Below, piece by piece: positions 42,665-51,326 of a DNA stretch of 64,000 nucleotides (positions are counted from its first letter, which is position 1; every line of letters starts with the position of its first letter). Where the stretch lies: the NCBI RefSeq assembly GCF_002177135.1, contig NZ_MWPH01000002.1, forward strand, positions 1,178,001-1,242,000, in the 5' to 3' direction. Under the pieces are notes generated by a model that was given only the letters and a program-made list of their open reading frames with translations, did not search any database and had not been told where the DNA came from. The translations under genes were made by a program, and so were the position numbers. This stretch comes from Natronolimnobius baerhuensis (GTDB lineage: Archaea > Halobacteriota > Halobacteria > Halobacteriales > Natrialbaceae).

Positions 42665-42742
42665 ACGGTCGGTTGTAAGTCATTTCCGGGGCAACCGCGA
42701 ACCGCTTTGCGGTTGCACCGGTAAACAGTTACAACCGAGCGT
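42665..42742. repeat. Large nested inverted repeat in a gene-free gap
   Basis: Four nested stem pieces: ATACG/CGTAT; CGGTTGTAA (42670-42678)/TTACAACCG (42729-42737); and CCGGGGCAACCGC/GCGGTTGCACCGG (13 bp, one mismatch) around a 10-nt loop. Symmetric 7-nt internal loops separate them. It lies alone between the rhodanese and NUDIX genes, 127 nt from one and about 200 nt from the other. A structured RNA, a two-way terminator for the two minus-strand genes, or a small palindromic element are all possible. Confidence 0.6.
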
Positions 42743-42937
42743 ATCAGCGGCTGTCCACCGCTGTGGCGAGGATACGGCCGCGTGTCGAACGGGATTGGGC
42801 AACGACAGCGGACCCCCATCCCTCGCCAGTCGTTGCTATCACTCGTACCGGATTAAACCTGTTGGCCGCATGAGTAATAACGGATGCCAACAAGTGTCAG
42901 TGATATCGCCAGCCGGAATCGACCTCACGGCACGTAC
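42743..42937. other. Remainder of the gap between rhodanese and NUDIX genes
   Basis: Together with 42527-42664 this is a gene-free stretch of about 410 nt. Apart from the nested inverted repeat I see no gene, TATA box or tRNA-like sequence here. Confidence 0.35.
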
Positions 42938-43543
42938 TCAGAGTAATTCATCTTCCTTCGCGAGCAAGAGCGCAGACACTGTCGAATCGTTCGCTGGCTG
43001 GGCACGAGCACGCTCGAGGGCTTCACTGACCGGCACAGTCTGCACCTCGAGAAACTCGTTATTGTCGTGGTCGCGTTCGCCGAGTTCGAGGCCCTCCGCG
43101 TAGACGACCCCGCGGTCGTGTCGCAACAGGCCAGTCGCGACGGCGTACTCCTGAAGCAACGCCGTACTCGAGGGTCGAAAGCCGGTCTCTTCCTCGAGTT
43201 CGCGTGCTGCGGCCTGCGTGTAGGACTCGCCGTCTTCGACGATGCCAGCTGGGAGTTCGAGATGTGTCTCGCGAATCGCTGGCCGGAACTGTTCGACGAA
43301 CAGCAGGTGATCCTCGTCCGAGTCGGGTCTAGCCTCGCCGCTCTCATCCTCGGCTGAGGAGACCGTCGCGATCTGTTCAGCCTCGAGTCGGGCAACGACG
43401 ACAACAGCGGGCGGTAACGATGCCCAGTAGTAGCGTTTCTCGGTCCCATCGGGCTGCTCGAGGCGGTCGTAGCCGCCGTCGTACCAGGACGTTTCGTACT
43501 CGGGTACTTCCTCGAGAAGTGTCCAGTCGTCGGGAAGTGCCAT
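42938..43543 (-). CDS. NUDIX hydrolase, ADP-ribose pyrophosphatase-like
   Basis: 201 aa from ATG 43543. An N-terminal beta domain (about 10-50) precedes the NUDIX box at G100-F122 (GIVEDGESYTQAAARELEEE then TGF). The preceding LLFVEQFRPAIRETHLELPA is diagnostic of the ADP-ribose/nucleotide-sugar pyrophosphatase branch. Hydrolyses a nucleoside diphosphate linked to another moiety; ADP-ribose likely. Cytosolic, monocistronic. Confidence 0.87.
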   Translation of the reverse strand: MALPDDWTLLEEVPEYETSWYDGGYDRLEQPDGTEKRYYWASLPPAVVVVARLEAEQIATVSSAEDESGEARPDSDEDHLLFVEQFRPAIRETHLELPAGIVEDGESYTQAAARELEEETGFRPSSTALLQEYAVATGLLRHDRGVVYAEGLELGERDHDNNEFLEVQTVPVSEALERARAQPANDSTVSALLLAKEDELL

Positions 43544-43617
43544 ACGAAAACGTCGGGCTCGAGCGGATAATACGTGGTGGTTGCGCTGGGCTTTCAAGAC
43601 TCGACAAGACAGTTCGC

Positions 43618-44031
43618 TTAGGCGACGAGGTCGCGATAGATGCGGCCAAACGCTTGCCTCCGGAGGGTTGCAACGGCGGCATCCTCCTCGTTCTGGAAGG
43701 TCGCTGCAACCGCGGTTCCGTCCGGGCCAGCGTGCCAGACGACGTGGTCGACGCGCTCGTGGCCGGTTTCGACGACCTCGCCGTCGTACTCCTCAGACCA
43801 CTGGTCGTACTCCTCGCGGGTTCCAACATGTACCTCGAGTAAACTCGCAAAGAGCGCATCGCGGGCGGTTTCGACGACGTCGCCGGTGACGCGGTCGGAA
43901 TACTCCTCGCGGTCGAATTCCATCGCGCGGGCGACTTCGCGGACGACCGTCTGGGCTGGCGTCCCGACGCTCTCGTAGCGCTGTCGTGCGTCTGCGACCG
44001 AGTCTGGCGTAAACATCCCCACCGTGTGCAT
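43618..44031 (-). CDS. DUF5809 protein
   Basis: 137 aa from ATG 44031 (MHTVGMFTPDSVADARQRYE). Mostly helical N-terminal half (PAQTVVREVARAMEFDREEY), then DALFASLLEVHVGTREEYDQW and a beta-rich middle with DHVVWHAGPDGTAVAATF. Haloarchaea-restricted family; function unknown. 24 nt downstream of the DUF5810 gene, with which it is commonly paired, so the two probably share an mRNA and a task. Confidence 0.75.
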   Translation of the reverse strand: MHTVGMFTPDSVADARQRYESVGTPAQTVVREVARAMEFDREEYSDRVTGDVVETARDALFASLLEVHVGTREEYDQWSEEYDGEVVETGHERVDHVVWHAGPDGTAVAATFQNEEDAAVATLRRQAFGRIYRDLVA

Positions 44032-44056
44032 AGCTGTACGCACACTCGGCGAGCAG

Positions 44057-44467
44057 TTACGCGTTTTCGTTTGGCTCGCCCTCAGAGTCGACCTCGGCTT
44101 CGTCGGAGTGCATCTGTCGCGTTAACTCCTGGGCTTCCTGCAAGACGCCCTCCGCTTCGGCCGTTAGCGAACCGCGCCCCGGCTGTCGACTCTGGCGCGC
44201 GATGCCATCCTCGAGCCCGCCGGGACGACCGGGGTCGTGGCCATGATTGTGTTCGGTGTCGTCGAACGCCGACGTCTCGATTTCCTCGGCGTGCTGGCTG
44301 ACGAGTTCGCCCAGTTCGTCCGGCCCGCAGTCGCCCCAGTTGGGTGCGTGTTCCTCGAGCCATTCCCGATGCTCCTCGCGGCCGAGCGAGGCGGTGATCG
44401 CAAGGTGATTCGCAAGGTGTTTCGCGTCCGCCTGTTCGGCAGCACAAACCGGGCAGGCATATCCCAT
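44057..44467 (-). CDS. DUF5810 zinc-finger protein
   Basis: 136 aa. MGYACPVCAAEQADAKHLANHLA holds a CPVC...HxxxH C2H2-like finger (C5, C8, H17, H21). WLEEHAPNWGDCGPDELGEL and an acidic, His-rich (HNHGH) stretch follow. Haloarchaeal DUF5810 family, paired with DUF5809 downstream. The finger suggests nucleic-acid binding; unproven. Confidence 0.75.
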   Translation of the reverse strand: MGYACPVCAAEQADAKHLANHLAITASLGREEHREWLEEHAPNWGDCGPDELGELVSQHAEEIETSAFDDTEHNHGHDPGRPGGLEDGIARQSRQPGRGSLTAEAEGVLQEAQELTRQMHSDEAEVDSEGEPNENA

Positions 44468-44501
44468 ACCCAGACAAGGCCTCGCGTCGGTAAAAGCCCA
44501 C

Positions 44502-45038
44502 TCACTCGAGTTTTCTGATCATAATAATCGCATCCTCGCCGTCCTCGTAATAGCCGGGAACCCGGCGTAGCGGCTCGAAGCCGAACGACCGATACAGCCG
44601 TTTCGCGCCGTCGTTCGACCGACGAACCTCGAGTTTGATGGTATCGGAACCGCGTGCGGCGAGGACGGCAATTGACCGACGAAGGAGTGCAGAGCCGACG
44701 CCGTCACCGCGTCGATCCGGGTGGACGGCGATGTCTTTGATGTGTCCGAGCGTCCGGCCGTAGGTCATCGAGGTGTCTGCGATGATGTAGCCGACGATAC
44801 TGGCATTGGCGTCGGAGGCTGTCGCCACGAGAAATCCAGGTTCGCCGAGAAAGCGTTCGAACGCGTCGTATGGCCACGGCTGAGAAAACGATTCATCCTC
44901 AATACGGACGACGGCGAGCAAGTCGGCGCGCTCCGCCGGGCGGATCGCAGGATCGATTGCGTCGCTCACCTCATCGCCTTCATCCGCATCACTCCCCGGA
45001 AACGACGTGGTCACAGCAGTCACTTGGCGTTCAGACAT
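44502..45038 (-). CDS. rimI: Ribosomal-protein-alanine-type N-acetyltransferase
   Basis: 178 aa from ATG 45038. GNAT fold: RPAERADLLAVVRIEDESFS, QPWPYDAFERFLGEPGFLVA, acetyl-CoA loop DIAVHPDRRGDGVGSALLRR, LEVRRSNDGAKRLYRSFGFE and GYYEDGEDAIIM. These match RimI/archaeal Ard1-like N-terminal acetyltransferases. The N-terminal 35-residue extension is acidic. 34 nt upstream of the DUF5810 gene; possibly one transcript. Confidence 0.88.
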   Translation of the reverse strand: MSERQVTAVTTSFPGSDADEGDEVSDAIDPAIRPAERADLLAVVRIEDESFSQPWPYDAFERFLGEPGFLVATASDANASIVGYIIADTSMTYGRTLGHIKDIAVHPDRRGDGVGSALLRRSIAVLAARGSDTIKLEVRRSNDGAKRLYRSFGFEPLRRVPGYYEDGEDAIIMIRKLE

Positions 45039-45123
45039 TAAAAACAATGGGCAGCCATCGGCCGAAACGTGACCGACGCCGGGCTGCCATAGTGAGTCGA
45101 GTGCCAGTAACTCACAAACGGCG

Positions 45124-45618
45124 TTACTCAGCCGGAATCGCGTCCATCTCGAACTCCTCGGTCAACTCCGTGAGTTCTTCGAGTGCATCCTGTTCCTCCC
45201 GCAGGTTCTCTTCAAGAAGGTCGGCGGCATCGTCCATTCCGAGTTGGTCAGCCAGCGGAATCAGATTTCCGTAGGCAGCGATTTCGTAGTGTTCGGTCTT
45301 CTCCGCCGCGGCCATGTTGTGATAGTCCATCACCTCCTGGTTCGGCTCCATCGATTCGAACTCCTCGTACTCCTCGATCAATCCCTTGATTCCCTCACAC
45401 TCTTCTTTCTCCGGTGGCTCGCCGACCATCTCGAAGACCTCCTCGAGGCGGTCGATCTGCTGTTTGGTCTCCTCGCGGTGCTCGGCAAACGCGCTCGCGA
45501 TTTCCTCGCGTCCGGTGTTCTCCTCGAGATCGGAAAGCGCCTCGAGCAACTCGTGCTCGGCGTGATAGATGTCTTCGAGACCGTGCTCGAACAGGTCGTG
45601 AATGGTGTCCATGCTCAT
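45124..45618 (-). CDS. DUF892 (YciE-like) ferritin-fold protein
   Basis: 164 aa four-helix protein: DTIHDLFEHGLEDIYHAEHE, LLEALSDLEENTGREEIASA, AFAEHREETKQQIDRLEEVF, EKTEHYEIAAYGNLIPLADQ. Conserved Glu and His (E17/H20 region, E and H in HREET and EKTEHYE) could hold a di-metal centre as in YciE/YciF stress proteins. ATG 45618 (MSMDT) or 45612. Single gene. Confidence 0.88.
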   Translation of the reverse strand: MSMDTIHDLFEHGLEDIYHAEHELLEALSDLEENTGREEIASAFAEHREETKQQIDRLEEVFEMVGEPPEKEECEGIKGLIEEYEEFESMEPNQEVMDYHNMAAAEKTEHYEIAAYGNLIPLADQLGMDDAADLLEENLREEQDALEELTELTEEFEMDAIPAE

Positions 45619-45712
45619 GGGTGCTCCGAGAACCCGTTCGCCAGTGATGTGAAAAAATCGCCAGCCTGCGACGGCAGGCGTCAGCGACGTCTCGATTGGT
45701 CCATTGAACAGG

Positions 45713-46006
45713 TCACTCGTCAGTAGAGTCTGTGGCGTTCTCGACGCGATCAGCGTGTGTCTCGAGGGCTGTTGCCAGTGTTCGGGCCTGGTCAGGAGTC
45801 AGTTCGAACTCATCCAGATGCTGTGGCAGGTGGGTTTCAGTGACGGTATCAAGTTCAGTTTGTAGTCGAACGCAGTCAGGGTCATCCGTCGCAGTCGTTG
45901 CGTTCACCACCGCAATCGATTCGCGGTCGAACGACTCTCCCGTGACGGTCGCTTCGACGTACTCGAGCGTCGTCCGAGCGGTAACCGAAATGAATCGATT
46001 CGACAT
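45713..46006 (-). CDS. Small haloarchaeal protein of unknown family
   Basis: 97 aa from ATG 46006 (MSNRFISVTARTTLEYVEAT). An N-terminal beta region and a C-terminal helix (LTPDQARTLATALETHADRV) give an alpha/beta look. No motif. Acidic throughout, consistent with a real haloarchaeal cytosolic protein. Confidence 0.6.
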   Translation of the reverse strand: MSNRFISVTARTTLEYVEATVTGESFDRESIAVVNATTATDDPDCVRLQTELDTVTETHLPQHLDEFELTPDQARTLATALETHADRVENATDSTDE

Positions 46007-46495
46007 CGCCACGACGTACACAACGGCGACATATAACGGAGATGGATGCGGCAGCCGCCAAGAGATGACGCTGTTCGTGCCTTCTTTAGGAAAATATTGC
46101 TCCTTCTCGAGAACCGAACACGGATCACTGCAGGACAGTCAGCACTGACCTATGAGAGATCACGCGTCACAGGACGAACTGTTGGTATCGGCAAACAACG
46201 TCGCCACCCCCTCTCACGCGCCGGTTCAGTCAGAGTCTCGCTGCTCCAAAGATGTCGGCTGGGCGATGTGGTTCCGTTCGAACCCATCGAACAGACCAGA
46301 CGCTCGTCTCGAGACGGACCACTCGCTTGCCCAGTCGGTCCGTTGCCGATCACCAACCCACACAAGACGGTTTCGTGCCGTACAGCACTCATTTCAGTCA
46401 TCCGAGATAGAGGCACATGTCCCCGGTATAACCGAGCACGGGTATTGTTTGCAGCCGAAGCGGTACTTAAGATACTAGCGCTCCAACGCCGTTTC
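46007..46495. other. Gene-free stretch
   Basis: Frames exist (for example 46152-46478) but their peptides are Arg/Ser/Cys-rich, unlike the acidic proteins around. TACTTAAGA near 46464-46472 may be the TATA box of the next gene. Nothing else supported. Confidence 0.4.
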
Positions 46496-46651
46496 ATGAC
46501 TGACGTGGCCGAACGGACCGCGGAGGCGAAGACACACGACGATGAATCGGAGCGTGACGATGCCCACCTCGAGGATATCGAGGAGGGAGCTGGCTGCACG
46601 GAAATTTGGGAGCATCTCTCGGAAAAGCGTGCGGAGACACAGAGCCGCTGA
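46496..46651 (+). CDS. Acidic micro-protein, 51 aa
   Basis: MTDVAERTAEAKTHDDESER, then DDAHLEDIEEGAGCTEIWEH. The LEDIEEGAGCTEIWEHLSE block looks like the conserved part (single Cys and Trp). TACTTAAGA about 30 nt upstream is the likely TATA. 83 nt ahead of the DUF7119-like gene in the same direction. Function unknown. Confidence 0.65.
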   Translation: MTDVAERTAEAKTHDDESERDDAHLEDIEEGAGCTEIWEHLSEKRAETQSR

Positions 46652-46734
46652 CGACCCACTTGACCGCCGACACAGCGGACGATTCAATCGCTCTCAGAGC
46701 GAGGTTTTTAACACCCACGCACATATCGACACAC

Positions 46735-47448
46735 ATGGCTGATAATCGGTCCGGAGACCGTCGCGAGCGCGACGACTCGGGGCCAGCTGCTGATCGCGAC
46801 CAATCAATTCCGACGGACCGAGAGTCCCCCGTCGGTGCGCCGGTTATCCGGGGCGACGAATCCGTCGCCGGCAGGCGCGCGCGCGAAGCGGTCCAGTTCG
46901 ATCCCGACGACCCCGATAGTCTCGCAGACGCGGCTACAACTGTTCGCCAATTCGCCGGTGGCGATACCGGTGATGACCATCTGTTCATGCTTCGTGGCGC
47001 AGCCGCCTGCGCAGCGCTTGTCCGTGGCGAGGGCTCGTACAAGGCCGCCGCCGAACGAGCCGGAGACGAAACCACCGTGTCGTTCATCCGCAAGTGGGCT
47101 CGCGTTCACGACTTACCGCGATCCGTCCGAAAACAGGTCGCGACCGGCAAAATTGCACCCACTGCTGCGAAACACATCGCGCGCGTCGCCGGCGAGGCAC
47201 GACTCTTGCTCGCCTGGGCTGCACTCGACGGCGACCTCACCGTCCGCGAAGTCCGCAGCGTCGCCAGTGCAGTCAACGACGGTACGCCAATCGAGCAGGC
47301 ACTCCTCGAGCACGACGTCGTCCTCGGCGAGTTCACTGTCACCCTCTCGCCGGCAACATATCGCGATCTACGCCAGCAAGCCTCGATTGAGGATATCGAT
47401 CCCGGTGCTATCGTCACCGACGCCCTCGAGCAGTATTTCGAGGAGTAA
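46735..47448 (+). CDS. DUF7119-type helix-turn-helix protein
   Basis: 237 aa from ATG 46735. Acidic disordered first 40 residues, then a helical region (DDHLFMLRGAAACAALVRGE, SYKAAAERAGDETTVSFIRK WARVHDLP) resembling an HTH, and TGKIAPTAAKHIARVAGEAR with LAWAALDGDLTVREVRSVAS reminiscent of ParB/KorB-type helical domains. RHH-like C-terminus (FTVTLSPATYRDLRQQASIE). Probable DNA-binding protein; role unknown. TTTTTAAC about 30 nt upstream as TATA. Confidence 0.65.
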   Translation: MADNRSGDRRERDDSGPAADRDQSIPTDRESPVGAPVIRGDESVAGRRAREAVQFDPDDPDSLADAATTVRQFAGGDTGDDHLFMLRGAAACAALVRGEGSYKAAAERAGDETTVSFIRKWARVHDLPRSVRKQVATGKIAPTAAKHIARVAGEARLLLAWAALDGDLTVREVRSVASAVNDGTPIEQALLEHDVVLGEFTVTLSPATYRDLRQQASIEDIDPGAIVTDALEQYFEE

Positions 47449-47481
47449 GTCACACCGTCACAACGCGCGTAGCGAAAGAAA

Positions 47482-47491
47482 ACGTTTAACC
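47482..47491 (+). promoter_or_regulatory. TATA box of the tRNA-Lys gene
   Basis: ACGTTTAACC lies 26-35 nt upstream of the tRNA start, the right distance for an archaeal TATA box. Confidence 0.5.
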
Positions 47492-47516
47492 GCCACTCAC
47501 CGAAAGTATCACTCGA

Positions 47517-47590
<74 letters not shown>

Positions 47591-47973
47591 CTTTCCTGTC
47601 GCGAACAAATTCGTGAGCAACAGGTAACGGAACCGGCGGGATTTGAATGCAGGGAGGTCGCGCGCAACGGAGTGAGCACGTCCGACTGTGTGTTCAAATC
47701 GCGCCCGGCCCGCTTTTGCGACGAACAATTTCGTGAGGAGCAAAGCGGCCAAAGCGATTTGAAGTAGACGAGTCGCAGCCAGCGAGGGATCTTCGATCCC
47801 TCGAGCAGTCGGCGCTCTGCGCCGACGACCGCGCAACGAAGTGAGCAGGAACGTCTCGGCGTAGTTCATAATCGCGCCCGGCCCGCACAATGAAGTGAGC
47901 AGGAACGCCTCGACGTCATTCATACTTGCGCCCGGCCCGCTTTTGCGACGAACAATTTCACGAGGACCACAAC
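47591..47973 (+). repeat. Series of tRNA-tail units behind tRNA-Lys (two full, one partial, one extra hairpin A)
   Basis: Unit 1 (47591-47712): hairpin A CCTGTCGC...GCAACAGG around GAACAAATTCGTGA; inverted arm GGCGGGATTTGAA; loop B AACGGAGTGA; direct arm TTCAAATCGCGCCCGGCCCG. Unit 2 (47713-47885): hairpin A with GAACAATTTCGTGA on a CTTTTGC/GCAAAG stem; inverted arm GCGATTTGAA; two inserted perfect hairpins (47783-47803 and 47808-47826); loop B AACGAAGTGA; decayed direct arm ending CGCCCGGCCCG. Unit 3 (47886-47939) keeps only ATGAAGTGAGCAGGAACG and a direct arm; a last hairpin A relic is at 47940-47973. Confidence 0.7.
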
Positions 47974-48090
47974 TGCCAGAGCCATCGGTACCGCTCGGTA
48001 CGGTATCACTCGAGGACACCTACATTTCATCGCCACTCGAGCAAAAAATTCAATAGATCGTATTGGTGATCTTACGAAGTGATTGGATAA

Positions 48091-49281
48091 ATGTATACGG
48101 TACTCGCGACGGCGACACATCATCCCGAGGAGATCAACCCGTACTCCGGGCTGTGGAACGCCCGGTCGTTCGAGGCGTTTTGCAAGCGGGATGTCGGCTT
48201 CAACGTCGTCTCACCGCGACCGTTCGCACCACCGGTTGGGCCGTACTCCGACTATCGACAGATTCCGCGCGTGGAGTCGTTCGACGGCTACGACGTCCAT
48301 CGACCGCGATTCTTCTATGGCATCCCAAAACGCCTGTTCTACGGAACTGCGGGGAACTCGTTTGCCAAACGCGTGCCGACCTACGCCGAACAGACCTTTG
48401 GCGTCCCAGATGTCATCCACGCCTGCCACATCTACATCGACGGCTACGGCTTCCTCGAGTACTCGCGCGACCACGATATTCCGCTGTTCGTCGTCGCACA
48501 CGGCTCGATTCTCAACGAGTATGACGAGTTCACCAGCGGCGTCCAAGCGAAAATTCGCGAGACGATCAGCCACGCCGAGCAGGTACTGTGTGTAAGCAAC
48601 GCACTCGAGGAGCGAGCGACGGAGATCGTTCCCGATGCCGAGACGACGTTGTTTCCGATTGGAGCGGACCCGGAGAATTTCCCGACGGATCGTGCGACAG
48701 AACTGCGTCGCGAAAACAACATTCCAACGGACGAACCGTTCGTCCTGTTCTGTGGCCTGTTTATCGAGCGCAAAGGCCTCGAGGAGATCATGGCGGTGCT
48801 CCCGACGCTCGAGGACGAGACGGCCCAGGTCGCGTTCGTCGGCCATCAGGGCGAGCTTCGAGAAGAACTCGAGGAGGCCGTCGCCGACGCTGGCCTCGAG
48901 GACCGCGTCGAGATCCATCAGGGGCTATCGACCGACGCGCTCAGAGAGTACTTCGCGATGGCGGACCTGTTGTTGCTCCCGAGTCACGCAGAGGGGCGAC
49001 CAACGGTCATCTACGAGGCGATGGCTGCGGAGACGGCCGTTCTGTCGACAACGGTCGGTGGCATCCCCGAGCAGGTCGTCGACGGCGAAACAGGGGTTCT
49101 CATCCCACCTGGCGATGTCGACGCCCTCCGGGAATCACTCGAGCGCCTCCTTGCTGATCGCCAGCGAGTGCTCGAACTGGGCGAAAACGGTCATCAGCGA
49201 CTGCACGCGGAGGGGTGGACCTGGGAAGCTCACGCCGAACGCATGGAAACCCTCCATCGCGCCGCACTCGAGGACGGATAG
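48091..49281 (+). CDS. GT4-family glycosyltransferase
   Basis: 396 aa. GT-B fold: N-terminal acceptor domain ending VIHACHIYIDGYGF; donor domain with FVLFCGLFIERKGLEEIMAV, VEIHQGLSTDALREYFAMAD and the EGRPTVIYEAMAAETAVLST E-x7-E nucleotide-sugar motif, then GGIPEQVVDGETGVLIPPGD. First gene of the surface-glycan locus; transfers a sugar from a nucleotide donor on the cytosolic side. Stop and the next ATG are adjacent. Confidence 0.9.
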   Translation: MYTVLATATHHPEEINPYSGLWNARSFEAFCKRDVGFNVVSPRPFAPPVGPYSDYRQIPRVESFDGYDVHRPRFFYGIPKRLFYGTAGNSFAKRVPTYAEQTFGVPDVIHACHIYIDGYGFLEYSRDHDIPLFVVAHGSILNEYDEFTSGVQAKIRETISHAEQVLCVSNALEERATEIVPDAETTLFPIGADPENFPTDRATELRRENNIPTDEPFVLFCGLFIERKGLEEIMAVLPTLEDETAQVAFVGHQGELREELEEAVADAGLEDRVEIHQGLSTDALREYFAMADLLLLPSHAEGRPTVIYEAMAAETAVLSTTVGGIPEQVVDGETGVLIPPGDVDALRESLERLLADRQRVLELGENGHQRLHAEGWTWEAHAERMETLHRAALEDG

Positions 49282-50370
49282 ATGCACCCACTCGTCGTAA
49301 CCGCACGTCGCCCCTGGGAAGTGCTCGAGCCACTCGAGGCGGTCGGAGTCTCGTTTTCGGCAGTGCAGGTCGATCCATCCGATGGTGTCGGTCGGCGATT
49401 CGTCGACACGTATCGACGCGTCCGAGACACAATCGCTACAGCACCTGTCGACACCGTCCTGATCGACGTCTACGACGTTCCTGGGCTGGCCGCCTGGGCC
49501 GCTGCGAAGCGATCCGGGACGCCACTCGTCGTCAGACTCGTCGGTGACAAAATCGGCGATGTGGTCGACGATCAGGTCGCGAGTAACCGAACCGCCGGGT
49601 CGTATGCAGGACAACTGAGCCACCGAGCGACGGATCTGATGAACAGACGCATCATTGGGGCTGCAGACGGAGCAGTCGTCGTCTCGCAGGAACTCAAAGA
49701 ACGCTACTGCGAGCGCGGCCACTTCGAGGGTCACGAGGTCGCCGTGGTGCCCGTCCCGTTTCGACCGGACGTATTCGGCGCTACAGCGCCCGAACCGCAG
49801 GACGAGTCCGACGAGGAACTGATTCTCTCGGTCACAAATCTCGCGTTCAAACGCAAATTCGACGGGATGTGTGATGCGCTCGCTGGCGTTGAGGCCGTCC
49901 TCGAGCGCCGCCAGTCTGCCCGATACGTCATCGCAGGCGGCGGCCAGTTCGTTGCCCCGCTTCGAGAGCACATCGAACGCCACTGTGCCCCCGACATTCG
50001 CGACCGAATCACCGTTGCTGGGTTCGTCGACGACATCGACCGCCTCTATGCAAGCGCAGACGTCCTCGTCTACATCTCGTATCTCGACGGCTATCCCAAC
50101 GTCGTCCTCGAGGCACAGGGCTGTGGACTCCCAGTCGTCGCGAACGACGACCTTGGAATGCGCGATCAGATCACCGACGGCGAAACTGGGCTGTTGGTCG
50201 ACCCTACCGCAGACGGACACCTTCCTCGAGCGGTGAGCCAACTGCTCGAGGACGACGATGAACGAGTGCGACTCGGAAACAATGCCAGAGAGCGCGTCGA
50301 AACCGAGAACGCACAGTCTGTCATCGGCAGCGAACTGCAGGACGGACTGGCCCAGATCAGGACAGGGTAA
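49282..50370 (+). CDS. GT4-family glycosyltransferase
   Basis: 362 aa. ATG directly follows the previous stop, so coupled. Donor domain: EELILSVTNLAFKRKFDGMC, RYVIAGGGQFVAPLREHIER, ITVAGFVDDIDRLYASADVL, DGYPNVVLEAQGCGLPVVAN (E-x7-E region), ITDGETGLLVDPTADG. The N-terminal domain has DTVLIDVYDVPGLAAWAAAK. Acts after or beside the preceding transferase; sugar unknown. Confidence 0.9.
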   Translation: MHPLVVTARRPWEVLEPLEAVGVSFSAVQVDPSDGVGRRFVDTYRRVRDTIATAPVDTVLIDVYDVPGLAAWAAAKRSGTPLVVRLVGDKIGDVVDDQVASNRTAGSYAGQLSHRATDLMNRRIIGAADGAVVVSQELKERYCERGHFEGHEVAVVPVPFRPDVFGATAPEPQDESDEELILSVTNLAFKRKFDGMCDALAGVEAVLERRQSARYVIAGGGQFVAPLREHIERHCAPDIRDRITVAGFVDDIDRLYASADVLVYISYLDGYPNVVLEAQGCGLPVVANDDLGMRDQITDGETGLLVDPTADGHLPRAVSQLLEDDDERVRLGNNARERVETENAQSVIGSELQDGLAQIRTG

Positions 50371-50492
50371 CGACAGGCGGTTGGTCGTCACACCCGACGC
50401 CAGGGGAGTCACATCGGCTCCTGACCGCAGTCGTCTCACCGCGACGCGAGCGAAATAAACATCGATTTATCCCTTTATTCTAATTCTAGTGT

Positions 50493-51326
50493 ATGGATCA
50501 AATATCTGTACTCGTCCGAACATACAAGGGTGACGACCCCGACGGGCTTGCGGCGTCGATTGACAGTCTGCTCGCCCAGACGCGGCTGCCGGACGAAATC
50601 GTCGTCGTCGAAGACGGCCCGCTAACGGAGCCACTCGAGGAGACGCTGGCAACACTCGAGCGTGAGGCAGTGGTTCCCATCGAGCGGGTTGCCCACGCTG
50701 AGAATCAGGGCAACGGGGCAGCCTGTCGCACCGGTATCGAGGCAGCCACCTCCGATCTCGTCGCGATTCAGGATGCCGACGATCTGGCCGTTCCACAGCG
50801 CCTCGAGTGGTCACTCGAGTTGTTGCGCGCGACCGGTGCCGATCTCGTCGGTGGCTATATCGAGGAGTTCGAGGCCGATCCCGAGCGGCCACACAGCCGT
50901 CGGACAGTGCCGTGTGAGCCGGCGGCGATCCGCCAGAGTGCGAAACTTCGCAACCCGATCAATCACACGACAGTTCTGGCGCGCCGGCAGCCGATTCTGG
51001 ACGTTGGCAACTATCGGCAACTGCGGCTGGGTGAAGACTACGAACTCTGGACGCGGCTGCTGGCGGCGGGCTATACGTTCGTTAACAGTCCGCGGGTGCT
51101 GGCGAAAGTGCGGGCAGGCCCACAGATGTACCGGCGACGTGGTGGATTCACACACGTCTATGGCGAGTTCGATCTCCAGCGGCGGCTGGCAGCGACTGGC
51201 TTTGTCTCACGCCCGCGGGCGGCAGCCAACTTCGTCGTGCGATCAGCACCAAAAGTGGCACCGAACGCCGTTCGCGGACGGATTATTTCGACGCTCCTGC
51301 GCGACCAACAGCCAACTCCGAGCTAG
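50493..51326 (+). CDS. GT2-family glycosyltransferase
   Basis: 277 aa GT-A fold. ISVLVRTYKGDDPDGLAASI, DEIVVVEDGPLTEPLEETLA, AENQGNGAACRTGIEAATSD, IQDADDLAVPQRLEWSLELL (DxD = DAD), GEDYELWTRLLAAGY (catalytic ED). No membrane helices. A promoter-like AT-rich stretch with TTATTCTAATT precedes it. Ends convergently with a 4-nt overlap of the next gene on the other strand. Confidence 0.9.
   Translation: MDQISVLVRTYKGDDPDGLAASIDSLLAQTRLPDEIVVVEDGPLTEPLEETLATLEREAVVPIERVAHAENQGNGAACRTGIEAATSDLVAIQDADDLAVPQRLEWSLELLRATGADLVGGYIEEFEADPERPHSRRTVPCEPAAIRQSAKLRNPINHTTVLARRQPILDVGNYRQLRLGEDYELWTRLLAAGYTFVNSPRVLAKVRAGPQMYRRRGGFTHVYGEFDLQRRLAATGFVSRPRAAANFVVRSAPKVAPNAVRGRIISTLLRDQQPTPS

Noticed and set aside
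46152-46478. 108-codon plus-strand frame in the gap before the 51-aa gene
   Set aside because: Basic, Ser/Cys-rich peptide unlike surrounding proteins, no promoter, no motif.
47690-47940. Extra tRNA-Lys genes
   Set aside because: Three repeats of the 3' end (CGCCCGGCCCG) without the tRNA body; explained by the tail units.
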